Assembly (NCBI RefSeq): GCF_004365175.1
Contig: NZ_SOCE01000002.1
Coordinates: 992,001 to 1,056,000, forward strand
Source: Kribbella voronezhensis
Lineage (GTDB): Bacteria > Actinomycetota > Actinomycetes > Propionibacteriales > Kribbellaceae
Reading direction: 5' to 3'
Length of the DNA stretch: 64,000 bases
In this document: in pieces, positions 63,253 through 64,000 of the stretch
Position numbering within the stretch: position 1 is the stretch's first letter
How the letters are laid out: the number at the start of each line of letters is the position of its first letter
Notes under the pieces: model-generated
Told to the model about the DNA's origin: nothing
Seen by the model: the letters and a program-made list of their open reading frames with translations, nothing else
Databases searched by the model: none
Made by a program: the position numbers and the translations under genes

Positions 63253-64000
63253 GCCGTCACCTCCCGCTCAGCCGGTGCCGCTGAACTGGTCGACGGAGCA
63301 CGGGAGGCGGTAGCCGAGATGGGTTGGGTGGAGGTGGCCGAGACGCTGGCGGGGGTGGTTCGGGTGGGTGGTGGGGTTGAGGTGGTGGGGTCCAAGGGGA
63401 GGTGGGCGGTCAGGCGCCAGCCGGTGGGGGTTTGGGGGGCCGCGTGGATGGTGCCGCCGTAGGCGGTGGCGCGTTCGGTGATGCCTAGGAGGCCGTGGCC
63501 GCCGGGGATCGGGGTGGGAGCGGTGGTGTGGGCACCGTCGTCGGTGATGTCGAGGGCGATTCCGGTGGGGGTACGGCGGAGGTGGACCGAGGCGTGGGCG
63601 GTCGGGCCGGCGTGTTTGAGGGTGTTGGTGAGTCCTTCCTGGACGATCCGGTAGATGATCAGGCCGGCGCCGGCGGAGAGCGCTCCCTGAGGTTCTTCGA
63701 TGCTGAGTTCGACCTGCAGGCCCGCGTCGCGGACCTGTGCGACCAGGTCGTCGAGATCGGCGATACCGGGCTGCGGTGCCAGGGACTGGCCGTCGCGGAG
63801 TACGCCGACCATCCGCCGCATCTCCGCCAGCGCGGCACGGCCGGTGGTCGACGACTGGCGCATCAACTCGGTTGCCTGATTTGGATCGGTACCGGCCGTC
63901 GCGGCGGCGCCGTCGGCGAGCGCGACCATCACAGCGAGGTTGTGTGCGACGACGTCGTGCACCTCTCGGGCGAGCAGTGTGCGCTCGGCCGTGACCGCGA
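63249..64000 (-). CDS. sensor histidine kinase, C-terminal part
   Basis: At least 250 residues, running off the right edge. The dimerisation-phosphorylation helix is REVHDVVAHNLAVMVALADG (phospho-His in EVHD). The HATPase domain has IVQEGLTNTLKHAG (N box) and GGHGLLGITERATAYGG (G box). A low-complexity Thr/Ser/Pro tail precedes the stop. The membrane-spanning N terminus is outside the window. It pairs with the response regulator downstream. Confidence 0.93.
   Translation of the reverse strand, partial: AVTAERTLLAREVHDVVAHNLAVMVALADGAAATAGTDPNQATELMRQSSTTGRAALAEMRRMVGVLRDGQSLAPQPGIADLDDLVAQVRDAGLQVELSIEEPQGALSAGAGLIIYRIVQEGLTNTLKHAGPTAHASVHLRRTPTGIALDITDDGAHTTAPTPIPGGHGLLGITERATAYGGTIHAAPQTPTGWRLTAHLPLDPTTSTPPPTRTTPASVSATSTQPISATASRAPSTSSAAPAEREVTA

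Overview
The window is high-GC DNA from an actinomycete. It carries a complete mshC (mycothiol biosynthesis) beside DUF3090- and SCO1664-type genes. It also has a PAC2-family protein, an LLM-class (F420-type) oxidoreductase, GTG starts and many start/stop overlaps. The heavy use of GTAC in coding sequence fits Kribbella or a relative in the Nocardioidales, but that is an inference and was not tested by any search.

The left 36.5 kb looks like accessory DNA. It opens with broken genes (a TPR/CHAT protein and a MerR-type regulator, 0.2-2.7 kb). Next comes a compact five-gene nonribosomal peptide cluster (3.06-12.78 kb) in which most genes overlap: PhyH dioxygenase, NRPS (half C - A - PCP - FkbM methyltransferase), second PhyH dioxygenase, NRPS (C - A - PCP - TE), and a serine-racemase/dehydratase-like PLP enzyme. 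A decayed IS3 element follows, with an IS30 element inserted inside its orfB (12.94-15.70 kb). Then come an internally duplicated protein of unknown function and a helical membrane-associated protein (16.1-18.7 kb), a recC-recB-recD operon (18.8-27.2 kb), a DUF4160 protein and a PHP-SMC-like ATPase (28.3-31.1 kb). The last accessory genes are an overlapping pair of nuclease-like proteins (32.0-35.0 kb) and a truncated large serine recombinase whose 3' end runs into a tRNA-Leu(GAG) gene at 36.6 kb. The tRNA probably marks the boundary of the island.

Right of the tRNA the DNA reads as ordinary actinobacterial chromosome. It holds a VOC protein, an M20 peptidase, a LysR/MFS divergent pair, GNAT, DUF5703, aldo/keto reductase, LLM oxidoreductase, uppP, corA, a histidine phosphatase, DUF3090, SCO1664-like, DUF6882-like, mshC, PAC2 and a HAD phosphatase. 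A Dpp/Opp-type peptide importer with two separate lipoprotein binding proteins follows (52.8-60.8 kb), ending at a perfect palindrome that looks like a terminator. On the other strand are a SigE-type sigma factor with a probable membrane-anchored partner, then a NarL-type two-component system whose kinase runs off the window.

The most promising undescribed system is the small NRPS cluster. Its two assembly-line proteins and two paralogous dioxygenases suggest a hydroxylated, possibly methylated, dipeptide-sized product. Secondary candidates are the PHP-ATPase with the neighbouring two-gene nuclease operon (possible defence functions), and a 244-bp element with 41-bp inverted repeats between mshC and the PAC2 gene.
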